Of a DNA stretch of 64,000 nucleotides, positions 8,169-16,738 are shown piece by piece. This DNA comes from Actinospica sp035493475 (lineage in GTDB: Bacteria > Actinomycetota > Actinomycetes > Streptomycetales > Catenulisporaceae). How positions within the stretch are numbered: position 1 is the first letter of the stretch; the number at the start of each line of letters is the position of its first letter. Both the position numbers and the translations under genes were made by a program. The stretch lies in contig DATJIF010000199.1 of assembly GCA_035493475.1 (NCBI GenBank), positions 1 through 64,000 on the forward strand, written 5' to 3'. The notes under the pieces are model-generated. The model did not search any database, had not been told where the DNA came from, and was given only the letters and a program-made list of their open reading frames with translations.

Positions 8169-9695
8169 TCACCCCGTGCCAGACCCGCGGCGAACCTCCG
8201 TGGCGGTCTGCTCCAGGGGCCGGTAGTCGAACCAGTCGGTGTGTACGGTGCCGGACGCCGCGTAGACCCCGATGACGCGGCCGGTGAAGCCGCCGGCGAC
8301 CTCGGTGGATAGGTAGCGGCCGCTGAGCGCGGCGAGTTCGGTGAAGGAGTCGTCCGCGTCCGCCAGCCCGAACGCGATCGTGTCGGGTCCCATGCGCGGA
8401 CCGCCCGGTTCGCGCGTTTCGGTGATCCGGATCGCGAGGGCCGCGGTCGGCTCCGGGTGCGCGAGCGCCGCGACCTGCGTGCGCACCGTGCCGAGGCGGG
8501 CGAAGACGCGCACGTGTCCGTCGCCGGCCTCGATCTCGTAGTGGTGCTCCTCGTCGAGGCGCACGGCCAGCCCCCCGCGGCCGTCCGTGCTGTCGATCAG
8601 GGCACGTACTTCGCAGAACAGGTGCTGCTGGCGTCGGCCGACGAAGATGACGTCGGGTTCGTCGAGGGAGGCGCCGCGGGCATGCAGCGTCAGCCAGCCC
8701 GGTCGCTCCTTGGTCGTGCAGTCGGCGGCGAGGCGACGGCGCATCGAGATCCAGTGCGGTGCCAGGTCGTTCGCGTCGAAGTCGTCGCGCACCGGGATCG
8801 GCGCGACCGGCTGGAGCGGCCACGGCGGGACCGATTGTTCGGTGGAGAGTTCGCCGACGACCGGCCAGCCCTCGTCGTCCCAGGTGACCGGCGCGAGGAA
8901 GGTCTCGCGGCCGAGCACGTGCCAGCCGGGGGTGCCGCCGGTGGGCCGCACACCGAGCAGCACCATCCACCACGAGCCGTCCACCGCCTGCACCAGGTCG
9001 GCGTGGCCGGTGTTCTGAATCGGGTGTTCCACGCCGCGGTGGGTCAGGATCGGGTTGGCGGGACAGGGTTCAAAGGGGCCGTCCGGCGCCGGGCCGCGGG
9101 CGATCGCGACGCTGTGACCGCGCTCGGTGCCGCCCTCGGCGATCATCAGATACCAGTACTCGCCGACGCGGTACAGGTGCGGGGCTTCGGGGGCCTTGCC
9201 GGAGCCGGACCAGACCCGGCGCGGTTCGCTGATCGTCGTGCCCGTGTGCGGGTCGATCCGCACCTGTCCGACGCCGGCGTAGGTGCAGTGGCAGACCCCG
9301 TCCTCGTCCCAGGCGAGGTCGGGGTCGATGCTGTGCACGCCGGGCAGCTTCACGGGGTCGGACCAGGGCCCGGCCGGATCGGTCGTGCTGACCAGGATGT
9401 TGCCGCCACCGCCGATGCTCGTGGTGATCAGCCAGAACCGGCCGTCGTGGTGGCGCAGCGTCGGGGCGTAGACCCCGGCGGACGAGGGCGTGTCGGCGCT
9501 CAGCGGCAGCTGCTCGGGCCGGTCCAGCGCGTTGCCGATCTGCCGCCAGTTCACCAGGTCCCGGCTGTGGAAGACCGGCACGCCGGGGAAGTACTCGAAA
9601 CTGGAGCAGGCGAGGTAGTAGTCCTCGCCCACGCGGCAGATGCTCGGGTCCGGATGGAACCCCGGGATGACGGGATTCGCGAACGTCTCAGCCAT
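8169..9695 (-). CDS. Glycoside hydrolase family 43 (beta-xylosidase/alpha-L-arabinofuranosidase)
   Basis: The 508-aa product has no signal peptide, so it is probably intracellular. The N-terminal GH43 five-bladed propeller starts NPVIPGFHPDPSICRVGEDYY, which contains the general-base Asp. Further acidic residues lie in HSIDPDLAWDED and in the acid segment KAPEAPHLY. The C-terminal third (from about residue 300) is the jelly-roll typical of beta-xylosidase-type GH43. Enzymes of this build hydrolyse xylo-oligosaccharides or arabinosyl side chains after import. I chose ATG 9695 (MAETFANP) because family members start just before this motif. It has its own position between GH5 and the LacI gene. 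Confidence 0.88.
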   Translation of the reverse strand: MAETFANPVIPGFHPDPSICRVGEDYYLACSSFEYFPGVPVFHSRDLVNWRQIGNALDRPEQLPLSADTPSSAGVYAPTLRHHDGRFWLITTSIGGGGNILVSTTDPAGPWSDPVKLPGVHSIDPDLAWDEDGVCHCTYAGVGQVRIDPHTGTTISEPRRVWSGSGKAPEAPHLYRVGEYWYLMIAEGGTERGHSVAIARGPAPDGPFEPCPANPILTHRGVEHPIQNTGHADLVQAVDGSWWMVLLGVRPTGGTPGWHVLGRETFLAPVTWDDEGWPVVGELSTEQSVPPWPLQPVAPIPVRDDFDANDLAPHWISMRRRLAADCTTKERPGWLTLHARGASLDEPDVIFVGRRQQHLFCEVRALIDSTDGRGGLAVRLDEEHHYEIEAGDGHVRVFARLGTVRTQVAALAHPEPTAALAIRITETREPGGPRMGPDTIAFGLADADDSFTELAALSGRYLSTEVAGGFTGRVIGVYAASGTVHTDWFDYRPLEQTATEVRRGSGTG

Positions 9696-9783
9696 CGTCT
9701 TTTCTCTCGGCTCAGTGTGGAACACCGCGCGCGCCGACCGAATGCGGCGGCCGACGCGCACGGTGGCTTTCGTCGCGCTTGGA

Positions 9784-11541
9784 TCAGGACAGCGTCGCGG
9801 TGACCGTGCCGCTGTTGACCGTCACGTAGTACGTCGCGGTGGCGCCACTCCAGAAGTGGAAGGTGATCGTCACCTGCTTGCCGTCGGTGAGCGAGGCCAG
9901 GTAGGCCTTCGTCAGGACGATGTTTCCGTCGGTGTAGTCCGCCGCGTACGCACCGCCCTGCGCGGTGGTGCCGTAGGCCTGGTAGGCGGTCCAGGTGGTC
10001 GTCCCGGCGTCGGTGCCGTCGGCGTACACCGAGGACATCGTGGTGAGCGTGTCGCCGTTGAACTGGGTCGGCACGGTCAGATCAGCGCTCGTCGTGCCGG
10101 TCGCCGCCGCGAGCACCGGCTGCGCGTTCGTCACCACGTTGATCTGCCACGGCAGCCCGCACGAGAAGTCCGCCTCGAGCGTCGCGTTCACGCCGTAGGC
10201 CTGGGAGCCGACCAGCTTGGTCAGCAGCGCGGCCTTGAGGGTGAGCTGGTCGCCGCTGACGGTGTAGTCGCGGCCCGCCTTCAGCCGCTTGCCGTTGTCG
10301 GAAAGACCGGTGAACGCCAGCCCGTTGAGGTTGAGCGTCAGGCTCTCGTCGGCGATCGGGGCGGTCTTCGGCACGTACACCGTGTCGCTGGAGGCGGTGC
10401 CGGACCGGCCGAACCAGCTCGACTGCATCACCGCGAACGTGCCCGGGTCGAGCAGTTGCAGGGTGTTGCGGTTGATGATGCGGCCGCCGTCGTCCCAGTA
10501 GCTGACGGTGATTCCGGTGGCCCGCGCCTCGTAGCCGAGCATCTCGTAGTACTTGAGCGTCTCGCCGCGTTCGAGTCCGTTGAAGCCGTTGTAGTCGTTG
10601 TACAGGCCGACCTCGCCCGCGTAGACCGGGATGCCCTTGGCCACGAACTCGTTGTGCATCAGGGTGAACGCGTTCACCATGTCCTGCTGCGAGGTGGCGT
10701 CGAAGCTGGAGTAGCCCGCGATGTTCACGCCGAACGGCCAGAATCCGTAGTAGTGGAACGACGCGATCAGGTACGGGTCGTGCAGCGACTCGATCTCCGC
10801 GTACAGCGCGTCGTCGTCCGCCTGCACGGCCGAGTCGCCGAGCGTCGAGAGCATCAGGTAGCGGGTCGCGTTCTCGCCGCCCGACTGCCGCACGACGTTG
10901 AAGAAGTCCGTCTGGAGCTCGTTCAGCAGCGTCTCGCCCTGGGCGTCGGTGACGCCGGAGAAGCTCTGCTCGTTGTCGGCCTCGAAGACGAGCTTGCGCG
11001 ACTCGTTCTTGAACTCGTCGGCGATCTGCGTCCAGGTCGCCTCGTAGCGCGCCGTGACCCCGGTCGGGTCCGTGGGCATGTTCGTGATCCACTCCCACGA
11101 GTCGTGGTGCACGTTGACCACGACGTAGAAGCCGTCGGCCAGCGCCCAGTCGACCACCTGCTTGACCCGGGCCATCCACGTCGGGTCGACGGTGTAGCCG
11201 GGGGCCGCGCCTTCGTGGGCGTCCCAGGTGACGGGGAGCCGGATGCTCTTGTAGCCGAGGGACTTGAGCTTCAGCAGCAGGTCCTGCGAGATCAGCGGGT
11301 TGCCCCAGGAGGTCTCGGTGGGGATGGCGTCGAGCGAGTTGCCGACGTTGAAGCCGGGCTGCATCTGCGCGACGAACTTGATCGGGTTGTCCGAGACCCG
11401 GCCGGCCGCGACCGGGGCCCGGTCGGCCGTCGCGGCGTGCGCCGGGATCATGCTGCCGGAGCCGGCCAGGATCAGACCGGCGAGCCCGACCGCGAGCGCG
11501 CGCGGTCTGAATCGGGTCTTGGACAGGGAGAAGAGCCGCAC
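9784..11541 (-). CDS. Secreted GH5 endoglucanase/xyloglucanase with C-terminal CBM_X2-like modules
   Basis: The 585-aa product starts at GTG 11541, just after GGAGGT. A signal peptide ends near AHA-A. The GH5 barrel starts PGFNVGNSLDAIP and carries VVNVHHDSWEW. The acid/base Glu is in FEADNEQSF, where the usual NEP is NEQ, and the nucleophile Glu is in YAGEVGLY. The subfamily looks like GH5_4, which contains many xyloglucanases. After about residue 375, two Ig-like segments follow; the first (LNLNGLAFTGLSDNGKRLKAG) looks like CBM_X2 and the second resembles CBM46. The inverted repeat at 11713 lies upstream. Confidence 0.85.
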   Translation of the reverse strand: MRLFSLSKTRFRPRALAVGLAGLILAGSGSMIPAHAATADRAPVAAGRVSDNPIKFVAQMQPGFNVGNSLDAIPTETSWGNPLISQDLLLKLKSLGYKSIRLPVTWDAHEGAAPGYTVDPTWMARVKQVVDWALADGFYVVVNVHHDSWEWITNMPTDPTGVTARYEATWTQIADEFKNESRKLVFEADNEQSFSGVTDAQGETLLNELQTDFFNVVRQSGGENATRYLMLSTLGDSAVQADDDALYAEIESLHDPYLIASFHYYGFWPFGVNIAGYSSFDATSQQDMVNAFTLMHNEFVAKGIPVYAGEVGLYNDYNGFNGLERGETLKYYEMLGYEARATGITVSYWDDGGRIINRNTLQLLDPGTFAVMQSSWFGRSGTASSDTVYVPKTAPIADESLTLNLNGLAFTGLSDNGKRLKAGRDYTVSGDQLTLKAALLTKLVGSQAYGVNATLEADFSCGLPWQINVVTNAQPVLAAATGTTSADLTVPTQFNGDTLTTMSSVYADGTDAGTTTWTAYQAYGTTAQGGAYAADYTDGNIVLTKAYLASLTDGKQVTITFHFWSGATATYYVTVNSGTVTATLS

Positions 11542-11712
11542 GATACCTCCGTGGATGTGGAACCGCGCCCTTGCGGCACGGGTAGGTGTTTCGCGGTGCG
11601 GGGGGAACGGTGATGGCGCTGGGGCCGTGCGCCTCGGAGCACGGGCGCGCCGCGGTGCCCGCACGTCCGCCTGTGCGGGTTCCGCGGCGCGCTCGCGCGC
11701 TACCGAGATGCT

Positions 11713-11735
11713 GGAAAGTTTCTAAGAAACTTTCC
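11713..11735. promoter_or_regulatory. Candidate operator upstream of GH5: GGAAAGTTTC-TAA-GAAACTTTCC
   Basis: Perfect 10-bp arms separated by TAA lie 172 bases upstream of the GH5 start and 54 bases after the stop of the GH51-like gene. It is the most A/T-rich element in the neighbourhood and has no T-run, so operator is favoured over terminator. LacI-type palindromes of the GAAAGTTTC kind are common before actinobacterial hydrolase genes. Confidence 0.5.
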
Positions 11736-11788
11736 GGCTGTGCGACGGAGAGTACCCCCGCCCTCGGCGGAGGGCAAGGGTCGGATTC

Positions 11789-13672
11789 CTAGCCGAGACT
11801 CCACTGCTGGTTCGCGGAGCCGCTGCACGTCCAGAGCTGGACCGCGGTGCCGTTCGCCGTGCCGGCGCCGTTCACGTCCAGGCAGAGCCCTGATTGGACG
11901 CTGCTGATCGTGCCGTTGGAGTTGAAGTTCCACTGCTGGTTCGAGGCGCCCGAACAGCCCCAGATATCGGCCTTGGTGCCGTTCGAGGTGCCGGCGCCGT
12001 AGCCGTCCAGGCACAGCTGGCTGCTGCCGCTGTAGACGGACAGTTGGCTGCCGGAGCCCTTGGTCCAGATCTGGTTCGCACCGCCGTTGCAGTCCCAGAT
12101 CTCCAACTGAGTGCCTTGAGTCGTCGTGGCGTTCGGCACGTCCAGGCACTTGCCGGAGCCGACGCCGTGCAGCTCGCCGGACGTGGTGGTGCCGCCGCTG
12201 CTGCTCGACGGCTGCATCTGGACGACCTCGATCGAGTACGCCGGGACGGTCTGCGTGCTCGAACTTCCGCTCGCGGACGAGGTGATCGAGGTGCCGTTCT
12301 TCAGGTACGAGTACACCGTCGGCGTGCTCGATGACGGGGTGAATCCGCTGTAGGACAGGCTGACCGTGGCCGCGTTGTTCGGGTCCTCGTTGATCAGCAT
12401 GACGTCCACGTTGCCGTTGCTGCGCCGTACAGCGTGCGCGACCAGCAGCGAGGACGAACTCGACGCCTTGACCAGCGTGTCGCCGGACGAGCCGAGCTTG
12501 CTCACCATCGAGATCCCGTAGTACGCGGGGAAGGCGGTGTTCAGCGCCGGTTCGCAGGAGGAGCCGGACGAAACCATCCCGTAGTCGTTGTAGTCGGTGG
12601 CGCCGTCCACGGTGGTGATGCTGCTGCTACTGCAGTCGGAGCCGTTGCGCAGGTCCCACCAGTCGAGATTGAAGGCGCCGTTCTCCATCCAGGTCGAGTA
12701 CTCGTCGGCGGCGAACAGCGCGTCCGGCATGGTGTTCATGTCGTAGTGGCCGTTCGCCTCGGTGACCGCGATGCCGACGTTCGGCGCGTTCGACCCGGCG
12801 TACTGGTTGATCAGCGAGTGCAGCGCGGAGGCCTCGCTCGGCACCAGCGACTCCGGCTTGGTCAGCAGGTTCGCCTCGCTGCTGCCGCCGGGGTATTCGT
12901 GCACGATGACGAAGTCGATCTTCGAGCCCGCGATCGACAGCACCGTCTGGTTCCAGTCCGCCGTGTCGCCGGGGCCGACGACCCCGTCCGGCCAGGAGCC
13001 GGGGGTGGTCAGCACCGCGCCGATCTTGATCGTCGGGTCGACCGCCTTCATCGCGGAGATGTACTGCAGCAGGTTGTCCGCGTACGTGGTGGCGCTGTGG
13101 CTGGAGTGGGTGTCCTCCTCCCAGCCCGAGCCGTTGCTGTACTCGCCGTTGCCGTAGACCTCGTTGCCGACCTCCCAGTACTTGACGCCGTAGCCCTTGG
13201 TGACGTTCGCGTACTGCACCCAGGAGGCCGCCTCCTGCGGGGTGCCCGAGCCGTAGTTCACGGTGATGATCGGCTGCGTGTGGGCGGCCTGCATGGTGCC
13301 CATGAACTGGTCGAAGCTCGTGTTCGGGGCGACGTAGCCGCCGCCCGTCTCGGTGCCGGTCTGCCAGTGGTAGACGTCGGCGATGCTGCCGCCCGGGTAG
13401 CGCATCGCGCCGAACCCGGCGTTGGTGAGCAGGCTGGTGGTGGCCGACGTGTTCATGTTCTGGTCGTAGACCGCCGTGTTCACGCCGACCCCGGTGGACG
13501 GGATCGTGGCCAGCGACTGGTTCGCATTGACCGACACGGTAACCGCGCTCGCCGCCTGCGCGGGCGTCGAGCCCGCGGCGAACGCTCCGCCGGCCGCCAG
13601 GGCCAGGACGGCGGCCGCGGCGCGCAGCCGCGGGCGGGGGGTGGGCGGGCGGGTGGATAAGGGACCGCGCAT
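11789..13672 (-). CDS. Secreted GH51-like (clan GH-A) alpha-L-arabinofuranosidase with ricin-B module
   Basis: The 627-aa product starts at ATG 13672 after GGAGGAA. A signal peptide (about 1-41, AQA-A) leads to a clan GH-A TIM barrel: MRYPGGSIADVYHW, acid/base Glu in YWEVGNEVYGNG and nucleophile Glu in AVTEANGHY. A beta-domain follows at about 390-480, then a Ser/Thr/Gly linker and a ricin-B module with QIW/QQW motifs. The MRYPGG and VGNE signatures are those of GH51 arabinofuranosidases, though the family is distant, so GH51-like is the safe call. It is divergent from the ABC importer operon and shares its operator-rich control region. Confidence 0.78.
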   Translation of the reverse strand: MRGPLSTRPPTPRPRLRAAAAVLALAAGGAFAAGSTPAQAASAVTVSVNANQSLATIPSTGVGVNTAVYDQNMNTSATTSLLTNAGFGAMRYPGGSIADVYHWQTGTETGGGYVAPNTSFDQFMGTMQAAHTQPIITVNYGSGTPQEAASWVQYANVTKGYGVKYWEVGNEVYGNGEYSNGSGWEEDTHSSHSATTYADNLLQYISAMKAVDPTIKIGAVLTTPGSWPDGVVGPGDTADWNQTVLSIAGSKIDFVIVHEYPGGSSEANLLTKPESLVPSEASALHSLINQYAGSNAPNVGIAVTEANGHYDMNTMPDALFAADEYSTWMENGAFNLDWWDLRNGSDCSSSSITTVDGATDYNDYGMVSSGSSCEPALNTAFPAYYGISMVSKLGSSGDTLVKASSSSSLLVAHAVRRSNGNVDVMLINEDPNNAATVSLSYSGFTPSSSTPTVYSYLKNGTSITSSASGSSSTQTVPAYSIEVVQMQPSSSSGGTTTSGELHGVGSGKCLDVPNATTTQGTQLEIWDCNGGANQIWTKGSGSQLSVYSGSSQLCLDGYGAGTSNGTKADIWGCSGASNQQWNFNSNGTISSVQSGLCLDVNGAGTANGTAVQLWTCSGSANQQWSLG

Positions 13673-13779
13673 GGACTTCCTCCGCAGGGATGCCTACGCA
13701 GCGGCGCGAAAAGTTTCGGCGCCGTTGCCGGATAATTTCTCGGGGAAGGTAGCGCCGGCATTTAGGCTGGTCAAGCTGA

Positions 13780-13799
13780 CAGTCGAAGCGCTTCGACTG
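13780..13799. promoter_or_regulatory. LacI-family operator, 20-bp palindrome CAGTCGAAGCGCTTCGACTG
   Basis: The extended perfect palindrome contains the TCGAAGCGCTTCGA core. It lies 108 bases upstream of the GH51-like start and 213 bases upstream of the binding-protein gene. Confidence 0.75.
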
Positions 13800-13870
13800 C
13801 CTGGACCCCCGTGTGGACCTTGAAGAACCTCTTGCGGAGCCGCTTCGGCTCACGTAATCTCACGGCAACA

Positions 13871-13884
13871 TCGAAGCGCTTCGA
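13871..13884. promoter_or_regulatory. LacI-family operator TCGAAGCGCTTCGA
   Basis: This is the second core copy in the divergent region, 129 bases before the ABC binding-protein start. It probably controls the importer-LacI-GH42-GH36 operon. Confidence 0.75.
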
Positions 13885-14012
13885 CGCTCTCGGTTTCTTG
13901 CGCCGACCGTCCGCCCCCGGGTCGTCGCCCCCACAGCACTGCCATGCCGTCACGGGAAGCCCGTGTCGCGGCTTGCTCACCGAACTCTCGACGATGAGAA
14001 GGGCAAATTACC

Positions 14013-15728
14013 ATGGCAACAGGCGGACGATCTATCCCCGCGTTCCCCGCGTCCGGCGTCAGCCGCCGCAACGTGCTGCGCACCACCGCGCTCGGCGCGG
14101 GCGCCGCGGCGTTCGGCGTGCCGCTGCTGTCCGCGTGCGGCGGCAGCAGTTCAGCGAACGGCGGAGTCAGCGCGAGCGGACTCAAGTCCTCACTGCCCGA
14201 CTACGTGCCGCTGACCGGCGGCGTGACTCCGGACATCCCCAGCGTCGCCGGCGTGCACGGCGCCGTGACCGACGCGGGCTACCTCAGCTATCCGACCAAC
14301 CTGGTCAAGTCCGTCAGCGAGGTGCCCGGATCCGGCGGCTCGTACACCGGCGTCACCCCGCTGTGGGGCTCGATCCCGACCGCGGGCAACGGTTACTACC
14401 AGGCCGTCAACAAGGCCCTCGGCGCGAACGTCACGATGACCCCGGCGAACGGCGCCACCTACAACACCGCCGTGCCGACCCTCGTCGCCGGCAACAAGCT
14501 GCCGGACTGGATCCAGCTGCCGACGTGGTGGAACTCGACGTTCAACGTCGGCGAGCTGGCGGCGAGCAAGTTCGCGGACCTGACGCCGTATCTGTCCGGC
14601 AGCAACATCCGCAAGTACCCGAACCTCGCGGCGATCCCCACCGGCGGCTGGCAGGTCGGTGCGTGGGAGGGCAAGCTGTACGGCATCCCCTCGTTCACCT
14701 CCGGCCAGGCCTTCGCCGGTGTGCTGTTCTACCGCCAGGACATCTTCGAGTCGAAGGGGATCAACCCCGACGACGTGAAGACGGCCGACGACCTCTACAG
14801 CCTCGGCGCCGAACTGACCGCGCCGAAGGCGGGCGTCTGGGCCTTCGACGTCCTGTCGCTGATGACGACGCAGATCTTCAACGTGCCCTTCGGCATGTTC
14901 CACGCCGTGAACGGCAAGCTGCAGTTCGTCTGCGACACCGAGGAGAACCTCGCCTCCCTCGAGTACTGCTACAAGCTCGCCAAGTCCGGCTACGTGCACC
15001 CCGACGCGCTGGCCGGCAACACCAACAACGCCGGCCAGCGCTTCTACAGCGGCAAGGAACTCGTGGGGTCCGGCGGCACCGGCGCCTGGAACGTGATGGA
15101 CGCCCAGCAGGGCCAGGCGGCCAACCCCAAGTACAAGCGCGGCGCGTTCAAGCTCTTCTCCAACGACGGCTCCACCCCCACGATCGGGCTCGGAGCGGCG
15201 ACCTCCGAGGTCAGCTACCTCAACAAGAGCCTGTCGAAGAGCCAGATCGAGGAGTGCCTGCGGATCGCGAACTACCTCGCGGCGCCCTTCGGCTCGTACG
15301 AGTACACGCTGATCAACTACGGCGTCGAGGGCACCGACTGGACGACCGGCAAGGGCGGCCCGACCTACACGAGCACCGGCCAGAAGGAAGCCAACGAGGA
15401 CACCTACCAGTTCCTCTGCTCGCCGCAGAACGCGGTGAGCAACCCCGGCTACTCCGACATCACCACCGCCTACTGCGCCTGGTCGGCCGAGGCCGTGAAG
15501 TACGCCTACAAGCCGCTGTTCGCCGACTTCAACATCAGCGTGCCCACCCGGTTCGCCACGGCCGCCGCCGCTGCCGAGCTGACCGACGTGACCACGCAGA
15601 TCAGCTACGGCACCAAGACGATGAGCGACTACGCGGCCGCCGTGAAGTCGTGGAAGGCGGGCGGCGGCAACGCGCTGCTCGCGTGGTACCAGACGAACGT
15701 CTACGACAAGTACGGCGCCGGGCAGTGA
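14013..15728 (+). CDS. ABC sugar-binding lipoprotein (Tat-exported, LipO/YtcQ type)
   Basis: The 571-aa product has a twin-arginine signal (SRRNVLRTTALGAG) and a lipobox LLSACGG, so it is exported folded and lipid-anchored. The rest is a family-1 solute-binding protein, longer than the common 420-450 aa, as is usual for the LipO/YtcQ group that works with LplB/YtcP permeases. It delivers an oligosaccharide to the two permeases that follow with 4-base overlaps. No ABC ATPase gene is present, so a shared MsiK-type ATPase encoded elsewhere is expected. First gene of a six-gene operon ending with GH42 and GH36. Confidence 0.88.
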   Translation: MATGGRSIPAFPASGVSRRNVLRTTALGAGAAAFGVPLLSACGGSSSANGGVSASGLKSSLPDYVPLTGGVTPDIPSVAGVHGAVTDAGYLSYPTNLVKSVSEVPGSGGSYTGVTPLWGSIPTAGNGYYQAVNKALGANVTMTPANGATYNTAVPTLVAGNKLPDWIQLPTWWNSTFNVGELAASKFADLTPYLSGSNIRKYPNLAAIPTGGWQVGAWEGKLYGIPSFTSGQAFAGVLFYRQDIFESKGINPDDVKTADDLYSLGAELTAPKAGVWAFDVLSLMTTQIFNVPFGMFHAVNGKLQFVCDTEENLASLEYCYKLAKSGYVHPDALAGNTNNAGQRFYSGKELVGSGGTGAWNVMDAQQGQAANPKYKRGAFKLFSNDGSTPTIGLGAATSEVSYLNKSLSKSQIEECLRIANYLAAPFGSYEYTLINYGVEGTDWTTGKGGPTYTSTGQKEANEDTYQFLCSPQNAVSNPGYSDITTAYCAWSAEAVKYAYKPLFADFNISVPTRFATAAAAAELTDVTTQISYGTKTMSDYAAAVKSWKAGGGNALLAWYQTNVYDKYGAGQ

Positions 15729-16738
15729 CGATCACGAGGAACGACGTTCCAGGGCCGGGCACCAGCCCGGTCCCGGGGCGGGACGCGCGCGACGAACGCG
15801 GTCAGGACGGGAAGAAGCGGGCGGGGATCGGCTGGCGGGTCCGGCTGCGCCGCGACCGGACCCTGATCTTCATGACGGTGCCAGCGCTGCTGCTGGTGCT
15901 GGCGTTCAACTACCTGCCGATGTTCGGCACGGTCACCGCCTTCCAGTACTACGACTACATCGCCGGGTTCTTCCACAGTCCGTGGGCGGGCCTGGACAAC
16001 TTCCGGCAACTGTTCGTCGACCCGGCCTTCTGGCAGGCGTTCGAGAACACCCTCGTGCTCAGCTTCGTGCAGCTGGTGCTGTACTTCCCGGTGCCGATCG
16101 CGCTGGCGATCATGCTGAACTCGGTGCTCAGCTCCAAGGTGCGCTCGTTCGTGCAGGCCGTGGTCTACCTCCCGCACTTCTTCTCCTGGGTCCTGGTCAT
16201 CACGCTGTTCCAGGAGATGCTCGGCGGCGCGGGCGTGTTCAACCACTTCCTGACCACGCACGGGATGAACACCTGGGGCATCATGACCGACCCCGGCACC
16301 TTCAAGTACCTGGTGACGGCGCAGGCCGTGTGGAAGGAAGCCGGCTGGGGCATCATCGTGTTCCTCGCCGCGATCGCTGCGATCGACCCGACACTCTACG
16401 AGGCCGCGGCCGCGGACGGCGCCGGACGCTGGCGCCGGATGTGGCACATCACGCTGCCCGGCATGCGCGGAGTCATCGTGCTGCTGCTCGTGCTGCGGCT
16501 CGGCAGCGCCCTGTCGGTCGGGTTCGAGCAGTTCATCATCCAGCGCTACGCGGTCGGCTCCAACGCGGCCGAGGTGCTCGACACCTACTCCTATTACTAC
16601 GGCGTGGTGGCCAACAACTTCGGACTCGGCGCCGCGGCCGGCCTGTTCAAGGCCGTCGTCTCGCTCGTCCTCATCCTCGCCGCCAACAAGCTCGCCCACT
16701 ACTTCGGCGAGGACGGCCTCTACAGGGGGAAGTCATGA
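15725..16738 (+). CDS. ABC sugar permease, LplB type
   Basis: The 337-aa product starts at GTG 15725, overlapping the TGA of the binding-protein gene (GTGA). A long cytoplasmic N-terminus rich in charged residues precedes six predicted membrane helices. The start of the domain (LIFMTVPALLLVLAFNYLPMFG) is typical of LplB-type permeases, and the cytoplasmic EAA loop reads EAAAADGAGRWRRMWHITLP. It forms the channel together with the next gene product. No clear ribosome site is seen, so translational coupling is likely. Confidence 0.88.
   Translation: MTITRNDVPGPGTSPVPGRDARDERGQDGKKRAGIGWRVRLRRDRTLIFMTVPALLLVLAFNYLPMFGTVTAFQYYDYIAGFFHSPWAGLDNFRQLFVDPAFWQAFENTLVLSFVQLVLYFPVPIALAIMLNSVLSSKVRSFVQAVVYLPHFFSWVLVITLFQEMLGGAGVFNHFLTTHGMNTWGIMTDPGTFKYLVTAQAVWKEAGWGIIVFLAAIAAIDPTLYEAAAADGAGRWRRMWHITLPGMRGVIVLLLVLRLGSALSVGFEQFIIQRYAVGSNAAEVLDTYSYYYGVVANNFGLGAAAGLFKAVVSLVLILAANKLAHYFGEDGLYRGKS

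Larger units (their letters stand above)
13673..14012. promoter_or_regulatory. 340-bp divergent control region between GH51-like gene and ABC importer operon
   Basis: No gene is seen. The region holds the two operators listed separately (13780-13799 and 13871-13884), 91 bases apart. It also has a further half-like element CGAAAAGTTTCG (13707-13718) nearer the GH51-like gene. Two operators about nine helical turns apart in a divergent promoter suggest repression of both directions, possibly by looping. Confidence 0.6.
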
